A stretch of 64,000 bases of DNA from Sphingopyxis sp. USTB-05 (GCF_023822045.1 NZ_CP084712.1:4151001-4215000); one strand, 5' to 3'. Numbered from the stretch's first letter, positions 24,764 to 34,246 are shown. Notes: generated by a model not told the origin, from the letters alone. Made by a program: numbers and translations.

Positions 24764-26628
24764 GCGACGCGCGCGCGCTTGCCGCGGGCGCGCCGCCGGC
24801 TCGGGCGCCGTCGTCTGATGGGATCATGCTCGGCCCATGGTTCACGCCGGTCCGTATCGCGCTGATCATCTGGGGGCTGATGAGCCTCGTCGCGATCATC
24901 GCGAAATGGCACGGCATCGGCGCGCTCGATCTGTCCGACACCGACGATGCCATGCGCATGGCGCAGGTCCGCGACCTGCTCGCCGGGCAAAGCTGGTGGG
25001 ACCTGTCGCAATATCGCGTCAATCCGGCAGGCGGCGGGGTGCTGATGCACTGGTCGCGTATCGTCGACGCGCCGCTGGCGGCCGGCATCCTGCTGCTGAA
25101 GCCGCTGTTCGGACAGGCGATGGCCGAACGGATCGTGATGACCCTATGGCCCCCGCTGCTCGGCGCGGCGCTCAGCGTCGCTTGCGTCCTCGGTTATCGC
25201 AATCTCTCCGACCGGCGGATCGCCTATGCCGCGCCGCTCTTCCTGATCATGTCGGGCTATATACTGGTGCAGTTTCGTCCGCTTCGGGTCGACCATCACG
25301 GCTGGCAGATTTTCTTCGCGATGCTGATTATGGCGCAGGCGCTGCGCCCCGCGACCTGGCAGGCGGGCGTGCTCGGGGGCATTTTTGCAGCGGCGTTGCT
25401 AGCGGTGTCGATCGAAGGATTGCCGATCGTCGCACTGTTCGCGGGGCTTGCCGCGCTGCGCTGGGCACTGGGCGGAGGCGCTGAAGATCGCGCGCGGCTG
25501 TGTGGCTATATGGGATCACTGGCAGCCGGAGCGTTGCTGTTACAGTTCGCGACGCGCGGTCCGGTCGGCCTTTCGGGCACATGGTGCGATTCGCTTTCGG
25601 CGCCCTATATGGCAGCCTTCGCCGCCGCGGCGGCGGTGACCTTTTCCGCGGCCCGGATCAACCCGGCCCGGGCATCGATCCGCTTCCTGCTGCTCGGCGT
25701 TGCGGGCGCTTCGGCGGCGGTCGCGCTGGTGTGGACCGAACCGCAATGCGCGAACGGACCGTTCGCCGCGCTCGATCCGATCGTCGTGAAATATTGGTAT
25801 CGCAATGTCCTTGAAGGCCAGCCCTTGTGGATGTCGCGCGCGCATGATGTGATCCATGTGCTCGTCCCCTCGGTGATCGGCCTTGCGGGATCGCTGCTTG
25901 CGTGGCGGAGCTGCACCCTCGCGGCCGACCGCAGAAACTGGGCGACGATCATCGTCGCGCTGATCGGTGCGGCCGCGCTGTCGCTGTTGGTTCTGCGCAG
26001 CGCATCGACCGCGCATCTTTTCGCCTTGCCCGGCTGCGCCTGGCTCGGCGTGCGTGCATGGGTCCGGGCGCGGACGATCACATCGACGGTGCCACGCGTT
26101 CTGGCGTCGGTCGCCGCGGTGCTGACGTTGCCGCTGCTCGGCAGCATCGCGGTCGCAGCGGTGCTCGGTCCGCTCGTCCCGTCGCTGAAAGCTGAGGACA
26201 AAAAGGCCGAGGCGGACGCTGCGCTCGCAAATCCCTATATGGCCAACTGCCTCGATCCCGCTGCCATCGCCGATTTGGCGGGGCTGCCGACGACGACGAT
26301 CCTGACCCCGATCGATCTTGGCGCTCCGGTGATTTTCTGGACGCGTCACAGCCTTGTCGCGACGCCGCACCACCGCAACAAAGAGGCGATGGCCGACACA
26401 ATCCGCATTTTTGCGGACGATCCGGCGAAGGCGGAAGCGCTCGTGCACAAGCAGCAGGCGACGCTGATCGTCTATTGCCGGACGGCGAATGATTTCACCC
26501 GATATCGGGGCGCCCGCAAGGATGCGCTCGCGGCGCAGCTTTATGCCGGAAAACCGCCGGCATGGCTCGAGGCCGTGCCGATCGCGTCGCGCGCAGGCCT
26601 GTCGGTGTGGCGGGTGAAGCCCCGGTAA
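24760..26628 (+). CDS. Large polytopic membrane protein, GT-C glycosyltransferase-like
   Basis: A 622-residue protein with about 11-13 membrane segments and a C-terminal soluble domain (about 450-622). After the first membrane segment lies a large periplasmic loop with LSDTDDAMRMAQVRDLLAGQ, an acidic DxDD-type site followed by WWDLSQYRVNP and MHWSRIVDAPLA; this loop pattern is like GT-C enzymes that use lipid-linked donors. RPLRVDHHGWQIFF is another conserved-looking segment. Combined with the GtrA gene it overlaps (ATGA), transfer of a sugar on the outer face of the inner membrane is plausible. I cannot name the substrate. Confidence 0.7.
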   Translation: MSDARALAAGAPPARAPSSDGIMLGPWFTPVRIALIIWGLMSLVAIIAKWHGIGALDLSDTDDAMRMAQVRDLLAGQSWWDLSQYRVNPAGGGVLMHWSRIVDAPLAAGILLLKPLFGQAMAERIVMTLWPPLLGAALSVACVLGYRNLSDRRIAYAAPLFLIMSGYILVQFRPLRVDHHGWQIFFAMLIMAQALRPATWQAGVLGGIFAAALLAVSIEGLPIVALFAGLAALRWALGGGAEDRARLCGYMGSLAAGALLLQFATRGPVGLSGTWCDSLSAPYMAAFAAAAAVTFSAARINPARASIRFLLLGVAGASAAVALVWTEPQCANGPFAALDPIVVKYWYRNVLEGQPLWMSRAHDVIHVLVPSVIGLAGSLLAWRSCTLAADRRNWATIIVALIGAAALSLLVLRSASTAHLFALPGCAWLGVRAWVRARTITSTVPRVLASVAAVLTLPLLGSIAVAAVLGPLVPSLKAEDKKAEADAALANPYMANCLDPAAIADLAGLPTTTILTPIDLGAPVIFWTRHSLVATPHHRNKEAMADTIRIFADDPAKAEALVHKQQATLIVYCRTANDFTRYRGARKDALAAQLYAGKPPAWLEAVPIASRAGLSVWRVKPR

Positions 26629-26635
26629 GGCGGTC

Positions 26636-27124
26636 TCAGGCGGGGCGGAAGCGCAATGCCGCGCCGTTCATGCAATATCGCTTGCCCGTGGGCTTCGGCC
26701 CATCGTCGAACATATGACCGAGGTGCCCGCCGCAGCGCCGGCAATGCACTTCGGTGCGCGGGTAGCCGAGTTCGCGATCGGTCGCAGTGCCGATTGCGCC
26801 CTTGAGGGGGGCCCAGAAGCTGGGCCAGCCGGTGCCGCTGTCGAACTTGGTCTTGCTCGAATAGAGCGGCAGCGCGCAGCCCGCGCAGTCGAAGGTGCCG
26901 GCGCGCTTTTCCTTGTCGAGCGGGCTGGTAAAGGCGCGCTCGGTCGCCGCCTCACGTAGCACGCGATACTGAAGCGGGGACAGGCGTTGTTTCCATTCGG
27001 CGTCGGAAAGCTGCCAGCCGGCCTGACCTTTCGGGCGCGCGCCGGGCCTGGCGAACAGCATCGGCGCGGCGATCACCGCGCCGCCGAGCGCGAGACCGGA
27101 CAAGATGGTACGGCGTTCGATCAT
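26636..27124 (-). CDS. msrB: Peptide-methionine (R)-S-oxide reductase, probably exported
   Basis: Repairs methionine-R-sulfoxide in proteins. The 162 residues have a twin-arginine-like signal (ERRTILSGLALGG, 3-15), zinc ligands Cys80, Cys83, Cys128 and Cys131, the SGTGWPSFW motif (96-104), RRCGGHLGH and the catalytic Cys151 in RYCMNG. The exported form would act on oxidised envelope proteins. It converges with the GT-C gene (seven bases apart) and lies 55 bases downstream of the P450 on the same strand. Confidence 0.93.
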   Translation of the reverse strand: MIERRTILSGLALGGAVIAAPMLFARPGARPKGQAGWQLSDAEWKQRLSPLQYRVLREAATERAFTSPLDKEKRAGTFDCAGCALPLYSSKTKFDSGTGWPSFWAPLKGAIGTATDRELGYPRTEVHCRRCGGHLGHMFDDGPKPTGKRYCMNGAALRFRPA

Positions 27125-27179
27125 ATCGGGACTCCTTACCCGAAATACGCGCGCCGATCGCGACCGGTTACATCACGCG

Positions 27180-28433
27180 TCAATATCTTTCGAGTTCGAC
27201 CTGCATGTGGCGATAGCCGTGGACGAAGCTGGCGTTGACGCGCTCGGGTTCGGAGAGGACGTTCACGCGCAGACGGCGCTTCTGCATTTCGGAGATCAGC
27301 GTCGTGAGCTGCAACTCGGCGACGCGCGCGCCGACGCAGCGATGGATGCCATAACCGAAGGCCAGGTGACGACGGGCATTTTCGCGGTCGACGATGATCC
27401 GGTCGCCGTCGGGGAAAATCTCCTCGTCCCGGTTCGCCGAGGCGTACCACAGGGCCAGCTTGTCGCGCTTCTTGATCTGGTGACCGAACAGTTCGGTATC
27501 TTCCATCGCGGTGCGGCGCATGTGCGCCAGCGGCGTCTGCCAGCGGATGATCTCGTGCATCGCGTTGACTGCGAGGTCGGGATCGTGATTTGCTTCAAGC
27601 TTTGCGCGCTCTTCGGGAAAACAGTGAAGGCCATAGGCATAGGCCGACATCGAATTGCGCGTCGTGTCGTTGCCGCCGACGATGAGCAGAATCAGATTCC
27701 CCATGAACTCATGCTCGCTCATATGGTTCATCGCGTCGGACTGAAGCATGATCGAGATGAGGTCGTGCTTGCCGGGATTCTTCGCCTTGTGATCCCATAA
27801 TTCCTTGAACGCCGCACCCATTTCGAACGCCGTCGCGGTGCGCGCATGCCGTAGTTCGGCCGTGTCGAAAGATTCGATGTCGCCGAGCGCGTCGGACCAA
27901 CGGGTGAGGTTGTGGCGATCGGCCCAGGGGAAATCGAACAGGATCGCGAGCATGTCGGTCGTCAGCTCGATCGAGAGTTTCTCGACCCAGTCAAAGGGCT
28001 GACCGACCGGCAGCGTATCGATCAACGCCGCGGTACGCGCGACGGTGTCGGCGCGCATGCGCTCGATCTCCGACGGACCAAAAGCGGGCGCGACAGTGCG
28101 GCGCTGCGCAGTATGTTGCGGCGGATCCATCGCGATGAACATCGGCATCGGGATCTCGCCCTCTTTGAGATATTCGACCCCGTCGCCGGCGACGGTGATG
28201 CCGCCATATTCCCATGAGGAAGAGAAGATTTTCGGCAGCGCTTCGATATGCTGGATCGGCTTGTAGGTCGTCACCGACCAATAGGGACCGAACTTCGAAT
28301 CCTCGCAATAATAGATCGGCGATTCGGCCCGCAACTGGCGCATCGGTTCCTGCCAGACATCCTTGCGCCACAGCTCGGCGCGGCTGACGTCCAGCGGGTT
28401 GATTTCGGGTTCGACGCGGATCTGGGTGGCCAT
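27180..28433 (-). CDS. Cytochrome P450, CYP153-like (alkane/fatty-acid terminal hydroxylase family)
   Basis: A soluble 417-residue P450. The I-helix GGNDTT (253-258), ExxR EIIR (294-297), and the haem-binding FGYGIHRCVG with Cys366 are all in place. GPYWSVTTYKPI, MFIAMDPPQHTAQRRTV, DLISIMLQS and RWQTPLAHMRRTA closely follow the CYP153 pattern as I remember it. CYP153 enzymes hydroxylate alkane chain ends and need a ferredoxin and reductase; neither is adjacent. A GAGGAG ribosome site precedes the ATG at 28433. Assignment to CYP153 rests on motif memory. Confidence 0.85.
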   Translation of the reverse strand: MATQIRVEPEINPLDVSRAELWRKDVWQEPMRQLRAESPIYYCEDSKFGPYWSVTTYKPIQHIEALPKIFSSSWEYGGITVAGDGVEYLKEGEIPMPMFIAMDPPQHTAQRRTVAPAFGPSEIERMRADTVARTAALIDTLPVGQPFDWVEKLSIELTTDMLAILFDFPWADRHNLTRWSDALGDIESFDTAELRHARTATAFEMGAAFKELWDHKAKNPGKHDLISIMLQSDAMNHMSEHEFMGNLILLIVGGNDTTRNSMSAYAYGLHCFPEERAKLEANHDPDLAVNAMHEIIRWQTPLAHMRRTAMEDTELFGHQIKKRDKLALWYASANRDEEIFPDGDRIIVDRENARRHLAFGYGIHRCVGARVAELQLTTLISEMQKRRLRVNVLSEPERVNASFVHGYRHMQVELERY

Positions 28434-28522
28434 GGGGTGCTCCTCTCACGGCCGTCTTGTCCGCGGCCAATTGAGTTGCAGAATGCCACTATTTACAGCT
28501 TTGTCAACGATGGGGAGGGGGG

Positions 28523-28640
28523 CTTTGGGGTGGGAAGATTACGCCGCGTCGACATCCCGGACTTGATCCGGAATCCCGCTTCTTTTGACGCAGTTTCCGG
28601 ATTCGGTATCGAGCGAGCCCTCGGATCAAGTCCGGATGGC
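28523..28640. repeat. Dispersed palindromic repeat, copy C (diverged)
   Basis: The core 28551-28640 pairs CCCGGACTTGATCCGGAATC with a right arm containing CCTCGGATCAAGTCCGGATG; a CTTTGGGGTGGGAAG leader resembles that of copies A and B. The arms have more mismatches than the others, so it may be an older copy. It lies between the P450 5' end and the ABC permease 3' end. Confidence 0.75.
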
Positions 28641-28679
28641 GGTAACGGACGGGTTGGCGACTCCGTCGAACCCGCCGGC

Positions 28680-29927
28680 TCAGGCGGTCTTTCTCTTCTT
28701 CCAGAATTTCCAGCCGCTGCCGCTGCTCAGCACGCCGGCGCGGAAGAGGCGGACCGAAAGCCATATGACGAGCGCAACCCAGATCGCCTGCCAGCCGAGC
28801 GCGAGCAGGTGGACGGCTCGCGCATCGTCGGTTGCGGCGCGGGCCGCCATCGCGAGCGGGGAGGAGAAGGGAAATATCTGCGCGAAATGTGCAAGCCCGC
28901 TGCCCGGCGCGCTCGCCGCGCCTGCCGAGAGGCTGAACATGCCGACCTGAAAGATGGTGATCGGCAGGCTGAGCATCTGGATTTCGCGCACCGACCCCGC
29001 CTGTGCGCCGACACCGAGGAAGACCGCGCCGAGGAGGAGGAAGGACAGGATGAAATAGGCAAAGCCGATACCGAGGAAAAAGGGCCAGCCGGTCGCGGGC
29101 ATCGCGGCGAGCGCGGTCGCCGCCTTGCCGGCCTTGCCCGCGGCGGCGATGGCAGCGGGATCGACCTGTGTCGCAGCGACCAGCCCGCCGCCCATCGCGA
29201 CGACCATCCAGAAGGCGATGAACAGCACGGCGACGCCAAGCATGCCGAGCAGCTTACCGAGAAAAACGCTTTCGAGCGGGACCGCGGCGGCGAGAATCTC
29301 GATGACCTTGTTGCCCTTTTCCTCGGCGAGCGAACTCACCGTCTGGCCCGCCAGGAGCAGGGTCAGGAGGAAGATGACGAACACTGCGCCGAACCCGATC
29401 GACTGTTGCACCGCAATGCTCGCGCCGCCGCTGGACAGCGCTTCGAAATCGGGGGTGATCGATGGGAGCGGGCCGGCGGCGCGCGCGCGCTGTACATCGC
29501 CCGCGAGCAGACCGAGATAGCGGCCCGCGCTGCTGCCCCGTTCGCGTTCGACGATGCGGGGGGCGGTGAGCGGGCCGCTCATGACGGCGTAGGTGTCGCT
29601 GCCTTTTTCGCGCGCGATCGCGACGGGATCGGCATTCGCGGGCCCCGCGATCCGGATATCGAGCGTCGCGGGTTCGCGCGCCATCGCAGCGCGAAGGCGC
29701 ATGTCGGCGGCGCGTAACGCTTCGATGTCCGCAGGGTCTGCGACGACGACGATTCGGCCAGCACCGCGCGCGCTGTCGGCAAGCTGTGACGCGCCGACAC
29801 CGCCGGCGAGGCCCATCGCGACCATGAACAGCGGCGCAAGCAGGAACAGGAGAAAGGTCGGGGTCGCAACGATCGCGAGAAAGTCGCGCCGCGCAACAAC
29901 GAACATGCTGCGGATAAAGGGGGTCAT
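28680..29927 (-). CDS. ABC-2 type permease, NatB-like exporter subunit
   Basis: A 415-residue membrane protein: one N-terminal membrane segment (about 23-43), an extracytoplasmic domain (about 45-180) and five or six further segments from about 185, with the typical LAEEKGNKVIEILAAAVPLESVFLGKLLG cytoplasmic loop. This is the layout of NatB/YhaP permeases. Its ATG overlaps the stop of the ATPase gene (ATGA), so the pair forms one exporter. Substrate unknown; Na+ export by NatAB is a family precedent only. Confidence 0.85.
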   Translation of the reverse strand: MTPFIRSMFVVARRDFLAIVATPTFLLFLLAPLFMVAMGLAGGVGASQLADSARGAGRIVVVADPADIEALRAADMRLRAAMAREPATLDIRIAGPANADPVAIAREKGSDTYAVMSGPLTAPRIVERERGSSAGRYLGLLAGDVQRARAAGPLPSITPDFEALSSGGASIAVQQSIGFGAVFVIFLLTLLLAGQTVSSLAEEKGNKVIEILAAAVPLESVFLGKLLGMLGVAVLFIAFWMVVAMGGGLVAATQVDPAAIAAAGKAGKAATALAAMPATGWPFFLGIGFAYFILSFLLLGAVFLGVGAQAGSVREIQMLSLPITIFQVGMFSLSAGAASAPGSGLAHFAQIFPFSSPLAMAARAATDDARAVHLLALGWQAIWVALVIWLSVRLFRAGVLSSGSGWKFWKKRKTA

Positions 29928-30898
29928 GCGCTTGCCTCCTCGACGGCGTCCTCGGTCGCATCGGCATCGAACCCCGCATCGACCTGCCGGACGATATGGA
30001 CAAAGGCATCGTGCAGCGCGGGACGGCTGATCGACAGGCCGATGACGCCAAGGCCGCTCGCGGTGATGCGCGCGAGCAACGGCTCGACGTCGCTGTCCCC
30101 GATCGCAAAATGCCAGGCATCGCCGCGCAGCTCGGCTCCTGTGGGCAGGTTCGCAGCGACCGTGGCGTGATCGCTCGCCGTGCGCGGGGTGTAGCGCACC
30201 TGCATCGGCAGCAGCGCGCGCGCGTCGTCGACCGTGCCTTCGAACCGGCGCGCCGACCGCGCGATGATTGCGATGCGGTCGCAGAGCCGCTCGGCGTGCG
30301 CCATGACATGCGTCGAAAATAGGATCGTCGCGCCGCGGTCGCGTTCGCGCCGCACGAGCATTTCGAGTCGCTCCTGATTTACGGGATCGAGCCCCGAAAA
30401 AGGTTCGTCGAGAACGATGAGGTCGGGGGAGTGGACGATCGAGCCGATGAGTTGGATCATCTGCGCCATGCCCTTCGACATCTTGCGGATCTTGGTATCG
30501 ACGACGCGTTCGAGCCCGAGTTCGGTCATGAAGCGTTCCGCGCGGCGGCGGCCCTCGGCCCAGTCGAGCCCGCGCAGCGCGCCCATGAAGGCGATCGCCT
30601 CGCGCGCTTTCATCCCGGGATAGAGCCCGCGCTCCTCGGGAAGATAGCCGATACGATTGCGCACGCTTTGCGGCTTGTGTCCGCCGAAGAGCTGGCTTGC
30701 GCCCTCGTCGGGGTCGATAATGCCGAGCGTCATGCGCAGGCTCGTCGTCTTGCCGGCGCCATTGGGGCCGAGTACGCCGTAAATGCTGCCCGTCGGCACC
30801 GCGAGGCTGACATGATCGACCGCCTTGTAATTGCCGAAATATTTGGTGAGGCCATTCGCCTCGACGCTGAAATCGTTCAAATTTCGGTCCCCGATCAT
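29924..30898 (-). CDS. ABC transporter ATP-binding protein, NatA-like
   Basis: A 324-residue ATPase with Walker A GPNGAGKTT (about 44-52), signature KMSKGMAQ, Walker B LIVLDEPFSGLDP and the H-loop FSTHVMAHAERL. The SKGM signature in place of SGGQ is usual for the NatA/YhaQ group. A C-terminal domain of about 90 residues follows the nucleotide-binding domain. It is the first gene of the leftward exporter pair and divergent from queG with a 49-base gap. Confidence 0.9.
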   Translation of the reverse strand: MIGDRNLNDFSVEANGLTKYFGNYKAVDHVSLAVPTGSIYGVLGPNGAGKTTSLRMTLGIIDPDEGASQLFGGHKPQSVRNRIGYLPEERGLYPGMKAREAIAFMGALRGLDWAEGRRRAERFMTELGLERVVDTKIRKMSKGMAQMIQLIGSIVHSPDLIVLDEPFSGLDPVNQERLEMLVRRERDRGATILFSTHVMAHAERLCDRIAIIARSARRFEGTVDDARALLPMQVRYTPRTASDHATVAANLPTGAELRGDAWHFAIGDSDVEPLLARITASGLGVIGLSISRPALHDAFVHIVRQVDAGFDADATEDAVEEASA

Positions 30899-30947
30899 TC
30901 GCTCACCGGACTATGGCACGGCGAGGCGGCTCGCGTATAGAGCGCCA

Positions 30948-32000
30948 ATGGTTGCCGAAGCCTTGCCTTCCCTGGAACAACGCCTCGAAGCGGTCGCGCG
31001 CGAGCATGGATTCGCGGCGTTCGGAATCGCGCGTGCCGACGCGGCACCACAAACGGCGGCGCGGTTGAACCAGTGGCTCGCCGAGGGGCGCCACGGCGAC
31101 ATGATCTGGATGGAAAGCCGCGCCGAGCAGCGCGGATCGCCCAAGGGGCTATGGCCCGAGGTCCGGTCGGTGATTGCTTTGGGCATGAGCTATGCCCCCG
31201 CGCTCGACCCGCTGGCGCTCGCCGAGCATCCGACACGCGGGCGCATTTCGGTCTATGCGCAGGGCGGCGATTATCATGACATCGTCAAAAAGGCGCTGAA
31301 GGCTGTCGCACGCTGGCTCGTTGCCGAGGTCAAGGATGCCGAGGTCAAAGTGTTCGTCGACACCGCGCCGGTGATGGAAAAGCCTCTATCAGCGGCCGCC
31401 GGGCTCGGCTGGCAGGGCAAGCACACCAACCTCGTCAGCCGCGACCATGGCAGCTGGCTGTTTCTGGGGGCGATCTACACGACGTTGGAGCTTACGTCGT
31501 CAACGCCCGGGCGCGATACGTGCGGAAGCTGCGCGGCATGTCAGGACGCCTGCCCGACGCAGGCATTTCCGGCGCCATATCGGCTCGATGCGCGGCGCTG
31601 TATCTCGTACCTTACGATCGAACATAATGGTCCGATTCCGGTCGCGTTGCGGCGCGGGATCGGCAACCGGATCTATGGCTGCGACGATTGCCTTGCGGCG
31701 TGCCCGTGGAACAAGTTTGCCGACACCGCGCACACGCACCGCGCCTTCCTGCCGCGCGCCGAGCTGGTGGCGCCGTCGATCGGGGACCTGCTCGCGCTCG
31801 ACGATGCCGATTTCCGGCAGGTGTTTGCGGGGTCGCCGATCAAGCGGATCGGGCGCGGGCGGATGGTACGCAACGCTGCGATCGCGGCGGGAAACAGCGG
31901 CGATGCGCGCTTCGTGCCGGCGCTCGAGCGGCTGGCGATGGACGAATCGCCTATGGTCGCCGACGCGGCATTATGGGCCCTTGCCGAACTGACGTCGTGA
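30948..32000 (+). CDS. queG: Epoxyqueuosine reductase QueG
   Basis: Cobalamin and Fe-S enzyme that makes the last step of queuosine in tRNA. The 350 residues show the Asp of VDTAP (Asp138), GWQGKHTNLVSRDHGSW, two 4Fe-4S clusters (Cys192, 195, 198, 202 and 245, 248, 252 with Cys218) and a C-terminal HEAT-like part. The ATG at 30948 precedes conserved residues; a frame open upstream runs antisense through the ABC gene. Other queuosine genes are not in the window. Confidence 0.94.
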   Translation: MVAEALPSLEQRLEAVAREHGFAAFGIARADAAPQTAARLNQWLAEGRHGDMIWMESRAEQRGSPKGLWPEVRSVIALGMSYAPALDPLALAEHPTRGRISVYAQGGDYHDIVKKALKAVARWLVAEVKDAEVKVFVDTAPVMEKPLSAAAGLGWQGKHTNLVSRDHGSWLFLGAIYTTLELTSSTPGRDTCGSCAACQDACPTQAFPAPYRLDARRCISYLTIEHNGPIPVALRRGIGNRIYGCDDCLAACPWNKFADTAHTHRAFLPRAELVAPSIGDLLALDDADFRQVFAGSPIKRIGRGRMVRNAAIAAGNSGDARFVPALERLAMDESPMVADAALWALAELTS

Positions 32001-32006
32001 CGTCGC

Positions 32007-32402
32007 TTAGCGCTGCAGGGCCTGCGCGCAGCTGTTGACCTCGGCATTGCGGCCATCCGGAGTGCGCGCGTCGACATGCGTTGCGACGGGATTGGCGCCC
32101 GCGCGCGGCGCGTAAAAATAGATATCGAGGATACAGTTCGATCCGGCGAACTGCAGCTTGCGGCCGGCGCCCTCGGAGATGTCGAGCCGCGGCTTGCCGA
32201 ACATGCGGCCGATCGCGTCGGCGCTGTTTCCGATCAACGCATTGTTCTGCACCGGTTTCACGACGGTAGTTGGCGGCGGCGCAGTCGTCCGGGGCGGGGG
32301 TGTCGCGCGCGGAATCGCGGAGCCGGCGCAGGCGCCCAGCGTCAAAGTTAGAAGCAGCGAGGGGCCGGCGATGGCGGCCAGGCGGCGTTTTTCGATCGTC
32401 AA
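32007..32402 (-). CDS. Putative lipoprotein
   Basis: A 131-residue protein with a lipoprotein signal: KRR near the start, a hydrophobic stretch and the lipobox LGAC with Cys25. A Pro/Thr-rich linker (about 31-48) leads to a domain with DAIGRMFGKPRLDISEGAGRKLQF and a pair of distant cysteines (NCILDIYFYAP, NSCAQAL). I do not recognise a named family. The TTG start (32402-32400) overlaps the stop of the EI24 gene (TTGA), which supports a shared transcript. Confidence 0.68.
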   Translation of the reverse strand: MTIEKRRLAAIAGPSLLLTLTLGACAGSAIPRATPPPRTTAPPPTTVVKPVQNNALIGNSADAIGRMFGKPRLDISEGAGRKLQFAGSNCILDIYFYAPRAGANPVATHVDARTPDGRNAEVNSCAQALQR

Positions 32403-33079
32403 TTCTGGTCCCCCTTGCCGAGATGCAACATATGGACGGCCATAGCGGCGCCGAGAATCGGCGCCAACAGATTGGCGACGGGTACCACGAAGCTTGCGGC
32501 GGACAGCAGGCCGAGCGACCAGCGCGCCGGCCGGTCAAAGCGCGCATGGCCGGGGTGGCGCGCGAGCACCATCGCCTCGAGATCGCGGCCGAGGAGCAGG
32601 GCGTTGACGAGCAGGGCAAAGATCGGCGTGCCGATGCCCGTGACGAGCAGCAGGATATAGACTGGCAGCGCGAGCAGGTTGCCGCCGATCAGCCGGCCGA
32701 GCGATGCGAGCGCGAGGCCGATATTCTGGCGCCAGCCGACATCGACGGCGCGACGGGCGGCGGCGGGATAATGGCGCCCCTCGACATCGGCGACGATCGC
32801 ATCGGCGAACAGGCCGACGACCACGATAGCGACCGCGCGAAACAGCAGCCAGCTTCCCGCGATGATGAGGAGAACGATCAGGACCCCCGCCATGTCGAGC
32901 TGTGCCTCGTCGAGCCATTTCCAGTGGGCGAGCGCCCAGCGCGTGCCGAGGAAAAGCGCCGCGCCCGAAACGGCGAGGAGGAGCAGGGTGAGCGCCAGGC
33001 TCTGCGCTAGGACGCGGAGCACGCGCGGCTGGGGCAGGTCTTTGAGCGCGAGCAGGAAAGCGTGGACGGCGCGGGCCAT
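32399..33079 (-). CDS. EI24-domain (CysZ-like) membrane protein
   Basis: A 226-residue protein with about five membrane segments. FADAIVADVEGRHYP and LGLLSAASFVVPVANLLAPILGAAMAVHML fit the EI24/CysZ domain. CysZ takes up sulfate in enterobacteria, but no cys genes are near, so the substrate is open. I chose the ATG at 33079; a start at 33172 would add an unconserved-looking 31-residue soluble stretch. It is the first gene of a pair with the lipoprotein. Confidence 0.8.
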   Translation of the reverse strand: MARAVHAFLLALKDLPQPRVLRVLAQSLALTLLLLAVSGAALFLGTRWALAHWKWLDEAQLDMAGVLIVLLIIAGSWLLFRAVAIVVVGLFADAIVADVEGRHYPAAARRAVDVGWRQNIGLALASLGRLIGGNLLALPVYILLLVTGIGTPIFALLVNALLLGRDLEAMVLARHPGHARFDRPARWSLGLLSAASFVVPVANLLAPILGAAMAVHMLHLGKGDQN

Positions 33080-33189
33080 CACCGGTGGATGAGCGGCGCG
33101 GCGCGCTGCGTCAAGCACCCGCGCTTGCGTTGACGCGCCGTCGCCCCTAAAGGCGCGCGCAGCTTTTCCCATATAGCACTGGATTTTTC

Positions 33190-34188
33190 ATGGCCTCCAC
33201 CGCCCGTTTCGACGTTGTCGCCATCGGCAATGCGATCGTCGACGTTCTTGCCCGCGCCGACGACGCGCTGATCGAGTCCGAGGGGCTGACCAAGGGATCG
33301 ATGCGGCTGATCGACGGTGAAGAGGCTGAGCGGCTGTACGCGGCGATGGGCCCGGCGGTCGAGGTTTCGGGCGGCAGCGCCGCGAATACGCTTGCGGGCA
33401 TGGCGGCGCTCGGCGAACGCTGCGCCTTCATCGGGCAGGTCGCCGACGACCAGCTTGGCCATGTCTTCACCCACGATCTGCGCGCGCTCGGCGTCGCTTA
33501 TGAAACCCCGCCGCTCAGCGAAGGCGCGCCGACCGCGCGCTGCCTGATCCTCGTCACCCCCGACGGGCAGCGCACGATGAACACCTTCCTCGGCGCCAGC
33601 CACCTTCTCGAACAACGCATGATCGACGAGGCTTGGATCGCCGATAGCGAGATTCTGTATCTCGAAGGCTATCTGTGGGATCCCGAACTGTCGCGCGCGG
33701 CGATGCGGCGTGCAATCGACGTGTCGCGCGCGGGGGGCCGCAAGGTCGCCTTCACGCTGTCGGACGCTTTCATCATCGACCGCCACGGCGCCGATTTCCG
33801 CAAGCTGATCGCCGAAGGGCTGTTCGACATCCTGTTCGCGAACGAGGTCGAAATCTGCGCGCTCGCCGAGACCGACGATTTCGAAGCGGCGGTTGCGAAG
33901 ATCGCGCCGCAGGTGCCGCTGCTGATCGTCACGCGCGGTTCGCATGGCGCGATCGCGTTGCAGGGCGGAACGCGCACCGAGGTCGGCGCCGAACCGATCG
34001 AAACCGTCGTCGACACGACGGGCGCTGGCGACCTGTTCGCGGCGGGGTTCCTCTCGGGTCTTACCGAAGGCCGTTCGATCAAGGATTGTCTGACGATGGG
34101 CGCGGTATGCGCGCGCGAAATCATCGCGCAGGTCGGCCCGCGTGCGCAGACCGACCTCAAGGCCAAGGTCGCCGAACGCCTCGGCTAG
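33190..34188 (+). CDS. PfkB-family carbohydrate kinase, adenosine-kinase-like
   Basis: A 332-residue ribokinase-fold enzyme. FDVVAIGNAIVDVLA at the start, GGSAANTLAG (61-70) for sugar binding and DTTGAGDLFAAGF (275-287) with catalytic base Asp281 are clear. Alphaproteobacterial proteins of this length and N-terminus are usually called adenosine kinase. The substrate is inferred. It is followed by a small membrane-protein gene with its own strong ribosome site. Confidence 0.9.
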   Translation: MASTARFDVVAIGNAIVDVLARADDALIESEGLTKGSMRLIDGEEAERLYAAMGPAVEVSGGSAANTLAGMAALGERCAFIGQVADDQLGHVFTHDLRALGVAYETPPLSEGAPTARCLILVTPDGQRTMNTFLGASHLLEQRMIDEAWIADSEILYLEGYLWDPELSRAAMRRAIDVSRAGGRKVAFTLSDAFIIDRHGADFRKLIAEGLFDILFANEVEICALAETDDFEAAVAKIAPQVPLLIVTRGSHGAIALQGGTRTEVGAEPIETVVDTTGAGDLFAAGFLSGLTEGRSIKDCLTMGAVCAREIIAQVGPRAQTDLKAKVAERLG

Positions 34189-34246
34189 GAACTTTATCGG
34201 TCACGGAGCGTCCTATGCCGCATCACAGGCACAGGAGGATTTTCCC

